A stretch of 64,000 nt of DNA from Saccharomonospora cyanea NA-134 (GCF_000244975.1 NZ_CM001440.1:3270325-3334324), one strand, 5' to 3'; shown: positions 26,001-34,377, counted from the stretch's first letter. Notes: generated by a model not told the origin, from the letters alone. Numbers and translations: made by a program.

Positions 26001-27973
26001 CCGCGACCGCCGGGTGCGCTGCTCGGTGAGTTCCCTCCCGGAGAACCGTGGTGGGCCGGACCGCCCGCCATCGGCTGCGGAGAGTTCTGTGTGGACGGCC
26101 CGGCGTCCGGACCACGTTGCGGCGTCGGGGAAAAGCCGTCCGTCCTCGGCGCCGCCGGGGTCGACGACGGGGAGGACGGCGACGTGGCCAGCCCACTCGT
26201 CGTGGTGCTGTCGGTGTGATGTGCCCCGCTCGGCCGGGGCCCTCCCGGGTCCGCGTGCGCAGGACCGGGCGACTGGTGGCTCGGCGTGTGCGGTGCGTTC
26301 GGGGAACCGGGAGAGTTGTGCGGTGAGGACGAAGGACTGTCCGCGCGAGGCGGCGCCCCCGGGTCCGAACCGCCAGGGCTGCTTGGCGTCGAGTGGCCCG
26401 GCGTGGACGGAGCCGGTCGATCGCCCGACGGCGAGTTCGGAGCCGACGTGTCGGGTGACGGAGTGGACGACGTCGGGTGAGAGGGTGTCGGATGGGATGC
26501 CGCCGGGCTCGCCGCCGGTCCGGACGTGTCGGGCGACGGCTGCGAGGAATACGGGTTCTGTGTGGTCGATGTGCTCTGATAGTCGCTCGTCGGACGGCCG
26601 CCCGCGTTCGCGGAGTCGTTCGCTCCTACCGTGTTCGGTGTGTCGCTGCGCAGTGTGCTCGGTGAGCCGCCGTCACCGCCGCGCCCACCCGGCGAGCCCG
26701 GTGAGGTCGCGGGGGAACCGGAGTCACCGGTGTTGCCGCGCGGCGACTCCGACGTCGAGTCGTCACCACCACGGTCGGAACCCGGACGTGACGAGTCCGG
26801 CGCACTGCCGCCACCATCCGACGTAGCCCCCGGGCTTGAGCCGCCATCCGAACCACGGTCCCCTGAACCGCCCTCCGCGCCGTCGCTCTGCGAACCACCG
26901 TTTCCACCGGAAGTTCGGTCGCTTCGAGGACTGTTGCCGCTCGGATTCGCGTCCCCGCCGGAACCGGAATCACCGCCCGACCCGTCGCCGCCGTCCGAAT
27001 CAGACCCACCGGATCCCGAGCCACCGTCCGAACCGGAACCGCCGTTCGAGCCGGATCCACCCGAGCCGCTGCCGTTGCCACCGAGGTCGGGACCGTCACC
27101 GCCGCGGCCGAGCCGCTGGACGAACCCGCCGTCGATGATGTTCTTCGTGTCGATGACGTCCAGGCCGGTGACCTTGCCCATGATCTTGCCGCACACCTTC
27201 ATGATGGAACCGAAGACGTCGGCGAGTTTGCCCAGCAGCGGCGAGACCCTGCGGATGCTCTCGGTGAGCTTCTTGAGCAGGTCGGCGATCTTGGTCGCCC
27301 ACTTCGCGATCGCCGTGACGGCCTGCGCCACCACGACCGGCGTGCCGAACCCCAGCGTGCACACCGTCTCCAGCACCCAGGAGATGAGCTTGCCGACCAG
27401 GTCGGCGATGAGGTCACGCACCGTCTCCCTGACGAACGCCACGACCTCACCGAAGATCATCACCACGGTGCTGATGGCCCCGGCGGTGGTGGCCGCGCCC
27501 GCGATGGTCTCCTCCTGCTCCTTGCAGGAGGCGCGGTAGGCGTCGGCGGCCTCGCCCGTCCACCCGGTGGTGCCGTTCTTCACCGCGTTGGCGAAGGTGA
27601 CCTGGGTTTCCTCCAGATGTTTGGCAACGTTGGCCCACGTCTCGGAGTACGACTGGATCACCGGCGGGTCGCCGCAGACCGAGTCGAGCATGTCCTTCAG
27701 CGGCTGGACGTGCTCCATCAGAAACGACGCCACCGACGACATCAACCAACCGAACGGATCGATCGCGGCGGCGGCGCCCTCGGCGGCGAGCCCGAGCACA
27801 CCGAGCCCACCCTCGATCCAGTTGCCCTCCTGGATCCCGTTGAACGCGTCGATGGCCGATTCGGCGACACCGATGCCCGTCGCCCACCCGTGGTCGCCGT
27901 TGCCCGAGGTCAGCGGGCCGGGACCGGCACCGTCCTGCGGCGCCTCCGCGACGAGTGGGTTCCCCTCAGGCAT
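23057..27973 (-). CDS. T7SS-type polymorphic toxin with C-terminal DNA/RNA non-specific nuclease
   Basis: 1638 residues. The N-terminal 290 are helical with a WXG-type motif (W138-T-G140 in GTTGWTGEAADAY) and several hydrophobic helices. Residues about 295-900 are low-complexity: Gly/Ser/Asp-rich, then Pro/Ser-rich, then Asp/Arg/His-rich. Residues about 905-1010 hold a domain common in actinobacterial toxins (SFHRGDPEMGDLPHRVKPDP; RPIRLIGCDASSNDFAQRL). Three related modules follow near 1168, 1292 and 1400 (LEPxxxYEVxxxxG, then RGxFYTDxxGRV). The last 110 residues are an NS_2-type nuclease (YDGGHMYANQLSGPGELINM, with the GH catalytic pair). Its start overlaps the EspC-like gene by 8 bp. Probably exported by an ESX/T7SS machine encoded elsewhere and used against other cells. 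Confidence 0.88.
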   Translation of the reverse strand: MPEGNPLVAEAPQDGAGPGPLTSGNGDHGWATGIGVAESAIDAFNGIQEGNWIEGGLGVLGLAAEGAAAAIDPFGWLMSSVASFLMEHVQPLKDMLDSVCGDPPVIQSYSETWANVAKHLEETQVTFANAVKNGTTGWTGEAADAYRASCKEQEETIAGAATTAGAISTVVMIFGEVVAFVRETVRDLIADLVGKLISWVLETVCTLGFGTPVVVAQAVTAIAKWATKIADLLKKLTESIRRVSPLLGKLADVFGSIMKVCGKIMGKVTGLDVIDTKNIIDGGFVQRLGRGGDGPDLGGNGSGSGGSGSNGGSGSDGGSGSGGSDSDGGDGSGGDSGSGGDANPSGNSPRSDRTSGGNGGSQSDGAEGGSGDRGSDGGSSPGATSDGGGSAPDSSRPGSDRGGDDSTSESPRGNTGDSGSPATSPGSPGGRGGDGGSPSTLRSDTPNTVGANDSANAGGRPTSDYQSTSTTQNPYSSQPSPDTSGPAASPAASHPTPSHPTSSTPSPDTSAPNSPSGDRPAPSTPGHSTPSSPGGSDPGAPPRADSPSSSPHNSPGSPNAPHTPSHQSPGPAHADPGGPRPSGAHHTDSTTTSGLATSPSSPSSTPAAPRTDGFSPTPQRGPDAGPSTQNSPQPMAGGPAHHGSPGGNSPSSAPGGRGGSPRDWTGTPGSPGARPHADVPPTRPGPDGPPHRPPTRPQGHHPQPGPHRPGPAPETHVRGPRPTPSAHAPTPPHAPRGFTSQPGPANPPHVQPDGRPFGPSPDAGPGPHTHPPAHGPGPQQPHAPRGPHAPRPNQPGANPPGRPDAGVPPQRPSHGLAPDRSSGDSGQPPYRRPDHDGRDGGPRDHDSRPDDHDPRHGDRHDRNPDNRDPHDRDGDRSEKPDDRDPHGNDDRPTPEQVNQRHAERTPAGTSFHRGDPEMGDLPHRVKPDPDGRYTVDVHVTPEGKARIGNREYSPEEFAEILRRNGDYGDVAGRPIRLIGCDASSNDFAQRLSRELDTEVLAPNKPAWTDSNGNVFSSDYEIGPDGKPRPKIPPNGEWSTHSPDGSTTRASDDGFTPDTADAHKGDVSTDTSRARGSGDGPPDPDAPNRRPSPDQPADPDSDHPNRNPKSRVQEAQLRDPEYSRRRRETPQAVRDFEPPTNNRPDRIAHGEANGIRPPRRDESFPGDRQLEANTSYEVRNDDGTLRGTYHTDDRGRVTHIDTSVDNVPPRNRDGSPNDDYKPNPDVAHPPPNTTLRVEIEGQHQVFHTDADGMPEPAVTFERPDYPDENRVAIPPGPPKPPRPGQPFVTRKDLEPHREYEVHDSQGVYRGRFYTDGEGRVRWADVDSGRLMRTNPDFAGLHRLAEDASVRNPEVRLRQRFDPDSPPSDVNLPDHERDLFDNAVREDVTLSQKESFFDGRTLEPNRQYVVHSDYEDRDGTVTKVRAVYWTDSNGQIAVAETYQPHHPDLNKPAPRVVYNVDGGRYVYETGPEVTPTHGVRSYRTDTVAGSTHDVEVVKKDDLVRQDETAQKTAGGIDGKEKWIKADGTDTGRMRNKYDGGHMYANQLSGPGELINMVAQWRVQNAQLDLDGMHWRSFEDDLIRFLQRDDTSIERMEVFALRDGSRVPHELQVRWIEEVGGVRTVRIRSFPNDPASAQSVP

Positions 27974-28274
27974 CGGTACCTCGCATCGCGTCGCGGTAGC
28001 CCTCGTCCGCCGCCTGGTACCGCTGCGCGGCCGAGCGCACCTTGTCGGCCGTGGCCTGCATCGCCTTGACGGAGTCGCGCAGCGCGTCGATGCCGTACTG
28101 CTCCACCGGGTCGAGCAGCATCCGGAACGGTTGGCAGAGGATGCCGTACGCGTCGGTGGGCATGCTGACCTGCTGCGCGGCCTCCAGAGCCTGCGTCAGC
28201 TGGTCGGCGACCCCGTCGAGCTGCGTCGCATGTGCTTCGAGATCCGCGCCGACCTCGAACCCGCCCTCTGGCAT
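27966..28274 (-). CDS. EspC-like T7SS-associated small helical protein
   Basis: 102 residues, all-helical, without Trp-X-Gly. It resembles the ESX-1 EspC/DUF2580 group (FEVGADLEAHATQLDGVADQ at the start; DALRDSVKAMQATADKVRSA near the end). Such proteins pair with or precede T7SS substrates and may act as a co-secreted helix-bundle partner. ATG at 28274 has a GGGGG site upstream. Translationally coupled to the toxin by an 8-bp overlap, so it is most likely its secretion partner. Confidence 0.75.
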   Translation of the reverse strand: MPEGGFEVGADLEAHATQLDGVADQLTQALEAAQQVSMPTDAYGILCQPFRMLLDPVEQYGIDALRDSVKAMQATADKVRSAAQRYQAADEGYRDAMRGTDA

Positions 28275-28300
28275 CGAAACCCCCAGTCGAATGATGTGGA

Positions 28301-28846
28301 TCAGGAAAGGATGGAGCGGCCGCCGAAATCGTCGTCGTCCTCGGGTGGGCGGCGGCGAGTGGTCGGCCGCGGCGGAGGCGGCGTGGCCGGTCGCGCCGGA
28401 GGTGCCTGCGGTGGGGTGTCGTCCTCCTGGGGACCGAACCTCAGTTCGTGGTCGTCGGGCTGCGGGTGGTCGTCAGCGGGCGGTTCGGGGAACGTCTTCC
28501 TGGCCTCCTCGAAGACCTTCGCCGCGGTCTGGTCCTCGGTGCCGACGGTCTCGGCCATCGCCTGCTGGAGGAGTTCGGGGATGCGGGCCTGCGCGGCCTG
28601 CACAGTCCGCATGATCTGAGCCGACAGCTCTGCCATGCGCTTGCTCTGCGCGCTGTCGGCGATGGTCAGACCGGTGAGCAGTCCCTTGGAGTCGACGGTC
28701 ACCTCGACGGTGTTGTCGGGCGAGCGTTCGGTGACCGAGATCTCCTGCACGCGCGCCGCCATCGCCTGGTAGCGCTGCGCCTGCTCCTGAACCCGCCGGG
28801 TCCAGTTGTCGATCATGCGGTCACTGGCGTCCACGCCGTCGGTCAT
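28301..28846 (-). CDS. YbaB/EbfC-family protein of the toxin operon
   Basis: 181 residues. The first 115 match the YbaB/EbfC nucleoid-associated fold: a long helix (RVQEQAQRYQAMAARVQ), a beta-sheet stretch with DNTVEVTVDSKGLLTGLTI, and a second long helix (AELSAQIMRTVQAAQARIPELL). The last 65 residues are Pro/Asp-rich and disordered. ATG at 28846 is preceded by GAAGGA. YbaB-like genes at the head of actinobacterial T7SS-substrate operons are common, and their role there is unknown. It is the first gene of this operon, 26 bp before the EspC-like gene. Confidence 0.78.
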   Translation of the reverse strand: MTDGVDASDRMIDNWTRRVQEQAQRYQAMAARVQEISVTERSPDNTVEVTVDSKGLLTGLTIADSAQSKRMAELSAQIMRTVQAAQARIPELLQQAMAETVGTEDQTAAKVFEEARKTFPEPPADDHPQPDDHELRFGPQEDDTPPQAPPARPATPPPPRPTTRRRPPEDDDDFGGRSILS

Positions 28847-28980
28847 GACACGTCCTTCCCCATCGACCTGGTCGCACCGGTGTTCGACGCATGGGCCCCC
28901 ACATCGGTTCCCATGCCGACCGAGCGCATAGATCATGGCAGGTCGCGGCGGCCGGACGGCAGGTGCGCCGAACCAGTGGT

Positions 28981-30495
28981 TCAGTCCGTCTCCACCAGGT
29001 ACAGCGTGCGGTGGCCCGATCCCCACGCCGACGTGGTCGGCCACACGGCGATCGCCTCGGCCGGCGCCTCCTTCGTGGTGATGCGCAACTCGTACTCGGT
29101 CCGCACCGGCTCGGCGGGGGCGTCGAGGAAGGCGAAGTTGGCTTCGAGCAGGGTCACGCCGAGCGCGCTCGACTCCCGTTTCTTCTCCTCGATGGCCTCC
29201 GCCATGCGCCCCCGGTCGGAGAACACGTCGACGATCGCGCACTCGCACGAGTACGCGAGCGCCCCGATCTCCCCCGCACTGCGCACGGCACCGTCACCGA
29301 CGATGTCCCGCAACTCCTCCCCGATGCGCAGGTACTGCGGGGACGCCACGTGGTTGCTGTGGACGGGAGCCTCGTCGCGCGGCAGTCCCGAGGCACCGTA
29401 GAGCGCGACGCTCGCAGCCGCTGCCAGCGCGGGGACCGCGGCGGTGAACCACCACCGGGAACACAGCGCCGCCACGAACACCGTGGCCGCGACGACGCTC
29501 GGCGCGTAGTACCAGTGGTACGGCGGGACCCCGAGCCACACGTAGGCCAGGGCGTGGGCCGCGCCGCCGAGCGCGAAGACCGCCATCGGAGCCGACACGC
29601 GGGCCAGGCGGGCACCCCGGCGCAGTCCGAGCGCCCACACCACCGCGGAGACGACGGCGGCGGCGACCGCCCACACCGACAACACGGTGGCAGCCGGGTA
29701 CTCCCGGAAGTACAGGGCCAGGCCGTTTCCGAAGTCGTGCTCGCCCCACGACTCCTGCAACGTCTTGATCACGAGGGTGTCGGGAACGGCGGAGCCGAGG
29801 ACCAACCAGCTGAAGAGGAACCACGGCAACGCGACAGCGGCCGCCGAGGTCACCACGTGCCACATGCCGACCCAGAACCGGCGCCGCACCACGAGCACGA
29901 CGGCCGCCACGACGAGCAGATCCAGCCGCGTCACGGCCAGCAACCCCACCATCGCGCCCGCCGCCCAGTACCGGCGTTCCCCGGTGAACACGGCCAGCCA
30001 GACCAGGATCGAGGCGCCGAGCGCCATCTCGAGGCCGACCGACGAGACCAGCAGCGGGTTGACGAGCAGCGTGACCACGGCGAGCGGAGCGAAGGCGAGC
30101 TCCAGGCCGCGCTCCCGTCCCCACCGGCGCAGCCCGAGTGCGAGCCCTACCTGGCACAGCACGAACAACACCCCGGCCGCCACCACCGCATCGCGCACCA
30201 CCAGGGTGATCGCCGCGAGCGACAGCACGTTCAGCGGCGACGTCGCCGTGTTGGACGTCTGTTCGAGAGTCAGTCCCCAGTGCCCGTCGAAGGCGAGGTT
30301 CCGGGCGTAGGACAGCGTGATGTAGGTGTCGTCGATCAGGTGGGTCCGCACGAAGGCGAAGACCACCGCCGACACCACACCGACGACGAGGGGAAACGTC
30401 CATTCCGCGCGGAGGGGGCCTCGGAGGCTCCGCCCCCGGTCCCGAGGTCTTTCGGCGCCGTCGGACTCGGGCGCCGCCACGACTGAGTGCGACAT
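28981..30495 (-). CDS. GT-C-type membrane glycosyltransferase-like protein
   Basis: 504 residues with about 11 membrane helices and a C-terminal soluble domain of about 110 residues. After the first helix comes the loop LIDDTYITLSYARNLA; the paired Asp and the YITxxYARN pattern are typical of polyprenyl-phosphate-dependent GT-C enzymes such as mycobacterial arabinosyl and mannosyltransferases. It probably transfers a pentose or mannose from decaprenyl-phosphate sugar to a cell-envelope acceptor on the outer face of the membrane. ATG at 30495 begins a charged cytoplasmic N-terminus. It stands alone and upstream of the T7SS toxin operon on the same strand. Confidence 0.75.
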   Translation of the reverse strand: MSHSVVAAPESDGAERPRDRGRSLRGPLRAEWTFPLVVGVVSAVVFAFVRTHLIDDTYITLSYARNLAFDGHWGLTLEQTSNTATSPLNVLSLAAITLVVRDAVVAAGVLFVLCQVGLALGLRRWGRERGLELAFAPLAVVTLLVNPLLVSSVGLEMALGASILVWLAVFTGERRYWAAGAMVGLLAVTRLDLLVVAAVVLVVRRRFWVGMWHVVTSAAAVALPWFLFSWLVLGSAVPDTLVIKTLQESWGEHDFGNGLALYFREYPAATVLSVWAVAAAVVSAVVWALGLRRGARLARVSAPMAVFALGGAAHALAYVWLGVPPYHWYYAPSVVAATVFVAALCSRWWFTAAVPALAAAASVALYGASGLPRDEAPVHSNHVASPQYLRIGEELRDIVGDGAVRSAGEIGALAYSCECAIVDVFSDRGRMAEAIEEKKRESSALGVTLLEANFAFLDAPAEPVRTEYELRITTKEAPAEAIAVWPTTSAWGSGHRTLYLVETD

Positions 30496-30869
30496 CGCGG
30501 ACACACTACCCAGGGCCGCTTCGGCACGAGCAGCCACGGTTCGGCGGCCGGGCCCCGGAAACCACAAGACCTCCAGGCCGCGTCGGCCGCGCCCAGGTGT
30601 TGCGGGGCACGACGTCGGCGACACTCCCCTCCAGCGGAATCCGGTTGCCCGGTGCCCGGTGGACTTGGGTAGTGTTCCTGCCATGTCGAGTCCTGAGGCA
30701 TCCAAGGTGGGGGCTTTCGGTCACGCCGTCAGCTCCCTGAACCGCTGAATCATCGATCCGCTTCCCCGTCCCACACAGCCTGAGTGGACGGGGTGGTCGC
30801 GCGTGTCTTCGGGGCGCTGGCCGCGGTGACGAGACGTCTCCTTCTCGTTCTCTCACCTCGGAGCTTTCG
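30496..30869. other. Intergenic region between divergent glycosyltransferase and cmx-type genes
   Basis: 374 bp without a convincing gene. A 21-codon open frame at 30683-30748 has no ribosome site. An 8-bp stem, CCCCGTCC (30764-30771) with GGACGGGG (30786-30793), lies 77 bp before the exporter start and may form a leader structure. Confidence 0.5.
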
Positions 30870-32066
30870 ATGCCTTCGATGCCTCTTTCGCTCTACCTGC
30901 TCGCCGTGGCGGTCTTCGCCATGGGCACCTCGGAGTTCATGCTTGCCGGCCTGGTGCCGGACATCGCCACGAGCCTTGACGTGTCGCTCGGAGCCGCTGG
31001 GCTTCTGACCTCGGCGTTCGCGGTCGGGATGATCGTCGGTGCGCCGCTGATGGCAGCGCTCGCGCGCCGGTGGCCCGCTCGGGCCAGCCTGCTGGGCTTC
31101 GTGTCGCTGTTCGCCGCCGCCCATGTCGTGGGCGCCCTTACGACGAGTTTCGCGGTCCTGCTTGTCACCAGGACCGTCGCCGCCCTGGCCAACGCGGGCT
31201 TTTTGGCCGTGGCACTGAGTACGGCGGCCACGCTCGTCCCAGCCGACCGGAAAGGACGCGCGCTGGCAGTGCTGCTCTCGGGTACGACGGTGGCCACCAT
31301 CGCCGGAGTTCCCGGCGGCGCGGTGCTCGGCACGGTGCTCGGCTGGCGGGCGACCTTCTGGGCGATCACACTGCTCTGCCTTCCCGCCGCCTTCGGCATC
31401 GTGAAGGGCGTCCCCGCTCATGCCGGAAAGTCCTCCCAGGACTCTCCGGCCGGTATTTCTCTGCGGGCCGAGATCGCCCAGCTCGCGATGCCCCGGCTGG
31501 TCCTGGCCATGCTGCTCGGGGCACTGGTCAACGCTGCCACCTTCGCCACGTTCACCTTCCTGGCACCGATCGTGACCGGCACCGCCGGTCTTGGCGAACT
31601 GTGGGTCCCGGTGGTACTGGTGCTCTTCGGCATCGGCTCCTTCGCCGGTGTCACTCTCGCGGGACGGCTCTCCGATCAGCGTCCGGGCATCGTGATCGGA
31701 GTCGGTGGTCCGATGCTGTTGCTCGGGTGGGTCGCGTTGGCGACCCTGGCCATCCAACCGGTGGCGCTTCTGCTTCTCGTGTTCGTCCAGGGCGCGCTGT
31801 CCTTCGCGTTGGGCAGCACCCTGATCGCCAGGGTGCTCTACGAAGCAGCGGGCGCCCCCACCATGGGCGGGTCGTATGCGACCGCGGCGCTCAACATCGG
31901 CGCAGCCGGCGGCCCGCTCGTTGCGGCGGCGACCCTCGGAGCCGATGCAGGCAACCTCGGCCCGGTGTGGACCAGCAGCCTCCTGGTCGCGGTGGCTTTG
32001 CTCATCGCCCTTCCGCTCCTGCGAGTCGTCGCGCCCCGCGCCGGTCAAGCCCAGGCGATCGGATGA
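30870..32066 (+). CDS. Cmx/CmlR-type chloramphenicol exporter (MFS DHA1)
   Basis: A 398-residue, 12-helix drug:proton antiporter. The start (LYLLAVAVFAMGTSEFMLAG, then LVPDIA) and GLLTSAFAVGMIVGAP are nearly diagnostic for the Cmx/Cml chloramphenicol efflux group, and the VTRTVAALANAGFLAVALST stretch carries motif C. It therefore probably exports chloramphenicol or a related compound, though substrate range should be treated as an inference. ATG at 30870 has GGAG 8 nt upstream. It converges on the alpha/beta hydrolase gene. Confidence 0.88.
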   Translation: MPSMPLSLYLLAVAVFAMGTSEFMLAGLVPDIATSLDVSLGAAGLLTSAFAVGMIVGAPLMAALARRWPARASLLGFVSLFAAAHVVGALTTSFAVLLVTRTVAALANAGFLAVALSTAATLVPADRKGRALAVLLSGTTVATIAGVPGGAVLGTVLGWRATFWAITLLCLPAAFGIVKGVPAHAGKSSQDSPAGISLRAEIAQLAMPRLVLAMLLGALVNAATFATFTFLAPIVTGTAGLGELWVPVVLVLFGIGSFAGVTLAGRLSDQRPGIVIGVGGPMLLLGWVALATLAIQPVALLLLVFVQGALSFALGSTLIARVLYEAAGAPTMGGSYATAALNIGAAGGPLVAAATLGADAGNLGPVWTSSLLVAVALLIALPLLRVVAPRAGQAQAIG

Positions 32067-32129
32067 CCCACACGAACGCTCCACCACCACGACCTCAGCA
32101 AGGCGTCGCGAACGTCTGACCCTCCCACG

Positions 32130-32927
32130 TCAGCCCGTCTTCGCGAGGTGGCGCCGGAACCAGGCCGTCAGGCCGGCGTCCACCTCGCGGACCGGTGGCA
32201 GTGGTGGCGCGGGCTCGATGCCGGGTTCCTCGACGAGCGGGTGGGCCAGCCCGGGGATCGACAGCAGCTCGGACCGGTCGCCCAACGCGTCGACGAGGTC
32301 CACCGCGTCGTCGCGAAACGCGGGGTGGTCCAGTTCGCCGCTGACGACCAGCAGCGGCGCGCGACCGGCGATGACGCCCGCCTTGGCGACGAAGTCCAGG
32401 CTGTCGACGGCCTTCTCGGACTCGGCGTCATACGGGTAGTCGCCGGGGAACAGGTCGATGACGGACCGCATCCGGACGGCGGCGTTCACGACGGCACCGG
32501 CGAACACCGGGATCTCGGTGTCGGCAAGGATCCGCAGCGCGACGGCCCCGCCCAGCGAGCCACCGAGCACACCGATCGGACCGTCACCGACCGGCAGTTG
32601 AGCACGGATCGACGCCAGCGCGGCGGGGAACTCCTCGGTCGCCTGCCGGACGAACGGGTACATGGCGGACATCAGGACGTCCTGCTGGATCAGCTTCCAG
32701 CCCGCGTCCATGCTGCCGTCGACCATGCGCGCACCGCACATCGGCATGCCGAGATGCACCCGCCACGCGGGAAGGTCGTTCATCGGCAACGCGGCGGCGA
32801 ACGCGGCGTCCGACCTCGGCGGATCCAGCATGTGCCAGGTGACGATCAACGGTGCGGGGCCGTTGCCGGCCGGGGGCAGAGCGGTGAACGGCACGCCGGC
32901 GGCGGTGCCCGTGATCGGTGGGTGCAT
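32130..32927 (-). CDS. Alpha/beta hydrolase
   Basis: 265 residues with the serine-hydrolase nucleophile elbow GVLGGSLGGAVAL, a later acid in LLVVSGELDHPAF, and a C-terminal His in PGLAHPLVEEP, giving a complete triad. The first residues (PITGTAAGVPFTALPP) lead straight into the first strand LIVTWHML. No signal peptide, so cytoplasmic. Substrate unknown. ATG at 32927 is preferred because the upstream extension to 33047 has no family character and enters the TetR promoter region. Confidence 0.82.
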   Translation of the reverse strand: MHPPITGTAAGVPFTALPPAGNGPAPLIVTWHMLDPPRSDAAFAAALPMNDLPAWRVHLGMPMCGARMVDGSMDAGWKLIQQDVLMSAMYPFVRQATEEFPAALASIRAQLPVGDGPIGVLGGSLGGAVALRILADTEIPVFAGAVVNAAVRMRSVIDLFPGDYPYDAESEKAVDSLDFVAKAGVIAGRAPLLVVSGELDHPAFRDDAVDLVDALGDRSELLSIPGLAHPLVEEPGIEPAPPLPPVREVDAGLTAWFRRHLAKTG

Positions 32928-33064
32928 GCGGCCACGGTAGACGGGGGAACGCGTACCCGGGTTCGATTCCGCTGTCAGCGGAAAACGGCGCGGCTGGGCG
33001 ATGTCGCCGTTCCGACCGTCGGCGGATCGCGCCATCTCCGTGCTCACGTGTCACGACACGGCCA

Positions 33065-33086
33065 GTGTGGACCAGCCGGTCCACAC
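33065..33086. promoter_or_regulatory. 22-bp palindrome upstream of the TetR gene
   Basis: GTGTGGACC-AGCC-GGTCCACAC, perfect 9-bp arms, 17 bp before the GTG start. Most likely the TetR protein's own operator. It also lies about 140 bp from the divergent hydrolase start. Confidence 0.75.
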
Positions 33087-33103
33087 GGTGTACGGTCAGA
33101 GCC

Positions 33104-33739
33104 GTGAACGATTTCGCGACCCGGAGAATGAATCCCGAAAGGCGTCGTCGCCTGCTGGAGACCGCGGCCCGGGAGTTCGCGGAGTCCGGATACGAGGGAG
33201 CCTCCCTCAACCGCATCATCCGTGAGTGCCGCATGAGCAAGAGTTCCTTCTACTACTACGTCGAGTCCAAGAGACATCTGTTCGACCTCGTGGTACGGGA
33301 ACTGACCCGGGAACTGCTGGATCGGCTCTCCGTTCCGGACCCCAAGGAATTCGCGGCCGATTTCTGGCCGAACACGGCCCGCGTTTTCGAGCGCCTCACC
33401 GTGCTGGCCCGCGAACAGCCGCTGTTCGCCGACGTCGGCCGGATGTTCCACCTTCCCGGAGCGCCCACGGACCCGGGCTCGGCGGCGGGTTCGGCGCTCG
33501 CGGCCGCACGGTCGTGGCTCGACCGCGCCCTGGCCGAGGGCGTCGCGGCGGGCGCGGTCCGCGGAGATCTCCCTCCGAGCCTCCTGCGAGACGTCACCTT
33601 CGCCGTCCTGGCGACGTTCGACGAGTGGACCCTGCGCCACCAGGAGGACCTCGACGGGGAGGTGATGCGGGCGCTGGTGCGCGGTGAGCTGGCCGCGCTG
33701 CGGCGGCTACTGGCACCCGACACGGAGGTGCCGTCGTGA
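33104..33739 (+). CDS. TetR-family transcriptional regulator
   Basis: 211 residues. The N-terminal three-helix DNA-binding domain is clear (RRLLETAAREFAESGYEGAS, then IIRECRMSKSSFYYYVESK), and the ligand-binding half is helical. GTG at 33104 gives the longer form; an ATG at 33128 with GGAG just before it is the alternative. First gene of a three-gene run (membrane protein, F420-type oxidoreductase) joined by 4-bp overlaps. The 22-bp palindrome upstream suggests it represses this run, and perhaps the divergent hydrolase. Confidence 0.87.
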   Translation: MNDFATRRMNPERRRRLLETAAREFAESGYEGASLNRIIRECRMSKSSFYYYVESKRHLFDLVVRELTRELLDRLSVPDPKEFAADFWPNTARVFERLTVLAREQPLFADVGRMFHLPGAPTDPGSAAGSALAAARSWLDRALAEGVAAGAVRGDLPPSLLRDVTFAVLATFDEWTLRHQEDLDGEVMRALVRGELAALRRLLAPDTEVPS

Positions 33740-34377
33740 CACGGCCGGACCGGGCCCCCACGGGTGTCCGCATCGACTGGGCCATCCCCAGCACACCGCC
33801 GGGGCCGCGCGGGGCTCCGCGTCGGTTCTTCGGGCCCGGAACCACCCGCGCGGAGGCGGCAGTGCAGGCCCTCGGTACGGCCGTCGGCTCGGCACTGCTC
33901 ACGACGCACGTCACGCTCACCTCGGGCTGGACGCCCCTGTCACCGCTCGGCGTCGTCGTACTCGGGGTCCTCGTCCTGGATCTCGTCGGCGGGGTCGTCA
34001 CCAACGCGACCAACCCGGCCAAACGCTGGTACCACCGCGACGACGCCACCGCCGGTCACCGCGTCGGGTTCGTCGTGGCGCACCTCCTCTACGTCGTCGC
34101 CGTGCCGACCGTGCTCGGTGCGGGCGGGTGGATGTGGGCAGCGGTCAACTCCGTGTTGCTGCTGGGCTCGACCTTCGCGATCGAGGCCGTGCCGGTCGAA
34201 CTCAAGCGTCCCGTGGCGTTCGCACTGTACGTCGTGGCGGTCCTGGTGAACCTGACGTGGCTTCCGCTTCCCCCGTCGCTGGTGTGGTTGCCCGTGCTGT
34301 TCTTCCTCAAGCTGCTCGTCTGTCACCTCGTACCCGAGGCACCCCTGGTCCGCGACAGCCGTCAGGAGCCACGATGA
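33736..34377 (+). CDS. Integral membrane protein of unknown function
   Basis: 213 residues with a Pro/Arg-rich cytoplasmic start and about five or six membrane helices (LGVVVLGVLVLDLVGGVV; VGFVVAHLLYVVAVPTVLG; FALYVVAVLVNLTWLPLPP). The loop NATNPAKRWYHR between helices is conserved in a group of actinobacterial proteins whose function I do not know. GTG start overlaps the TetR stop, and its own stop overlaps the next start, so it is co-expressed with the oxidoreductase. Confidence 0.75.
   Translation: MTRPDRAPTGVRIDWAIPSTPPGPRGAPRRFFGPGTTRAEAAVQALGTAVGSALLTTHVTLTSGWTPLSPLGVVVLGVLVLDLVGGVVTNATNPAKRWYHRDDATAGHRVGFVVAHLLYVVAVPTVLGAGGWMWAAVNSVLLLGSTFAIEAVPVELKRPVAFALYVVAVLVNLTWLPLPPSLVWLPVLFFLKLLVCHLVPEAPLVRDSRQEPR

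Noticed and set aside
24112-26196. 694-codon frame antiparallel register within the toxin gene
   Set aside because: Arg/Thr-rich translation of the toxin's low-complexity DNA in a second frame; the toxin frame carries the recognisable domains at both ends.
26100-27090. Repetitive DNA that could be read as a tandem-repeat array or CRISPR
   Set aside because: The repetition follows codons of the Gly/Ser/Asp and Pro/Ser linker; there are no fixed repeats with unique spacers.
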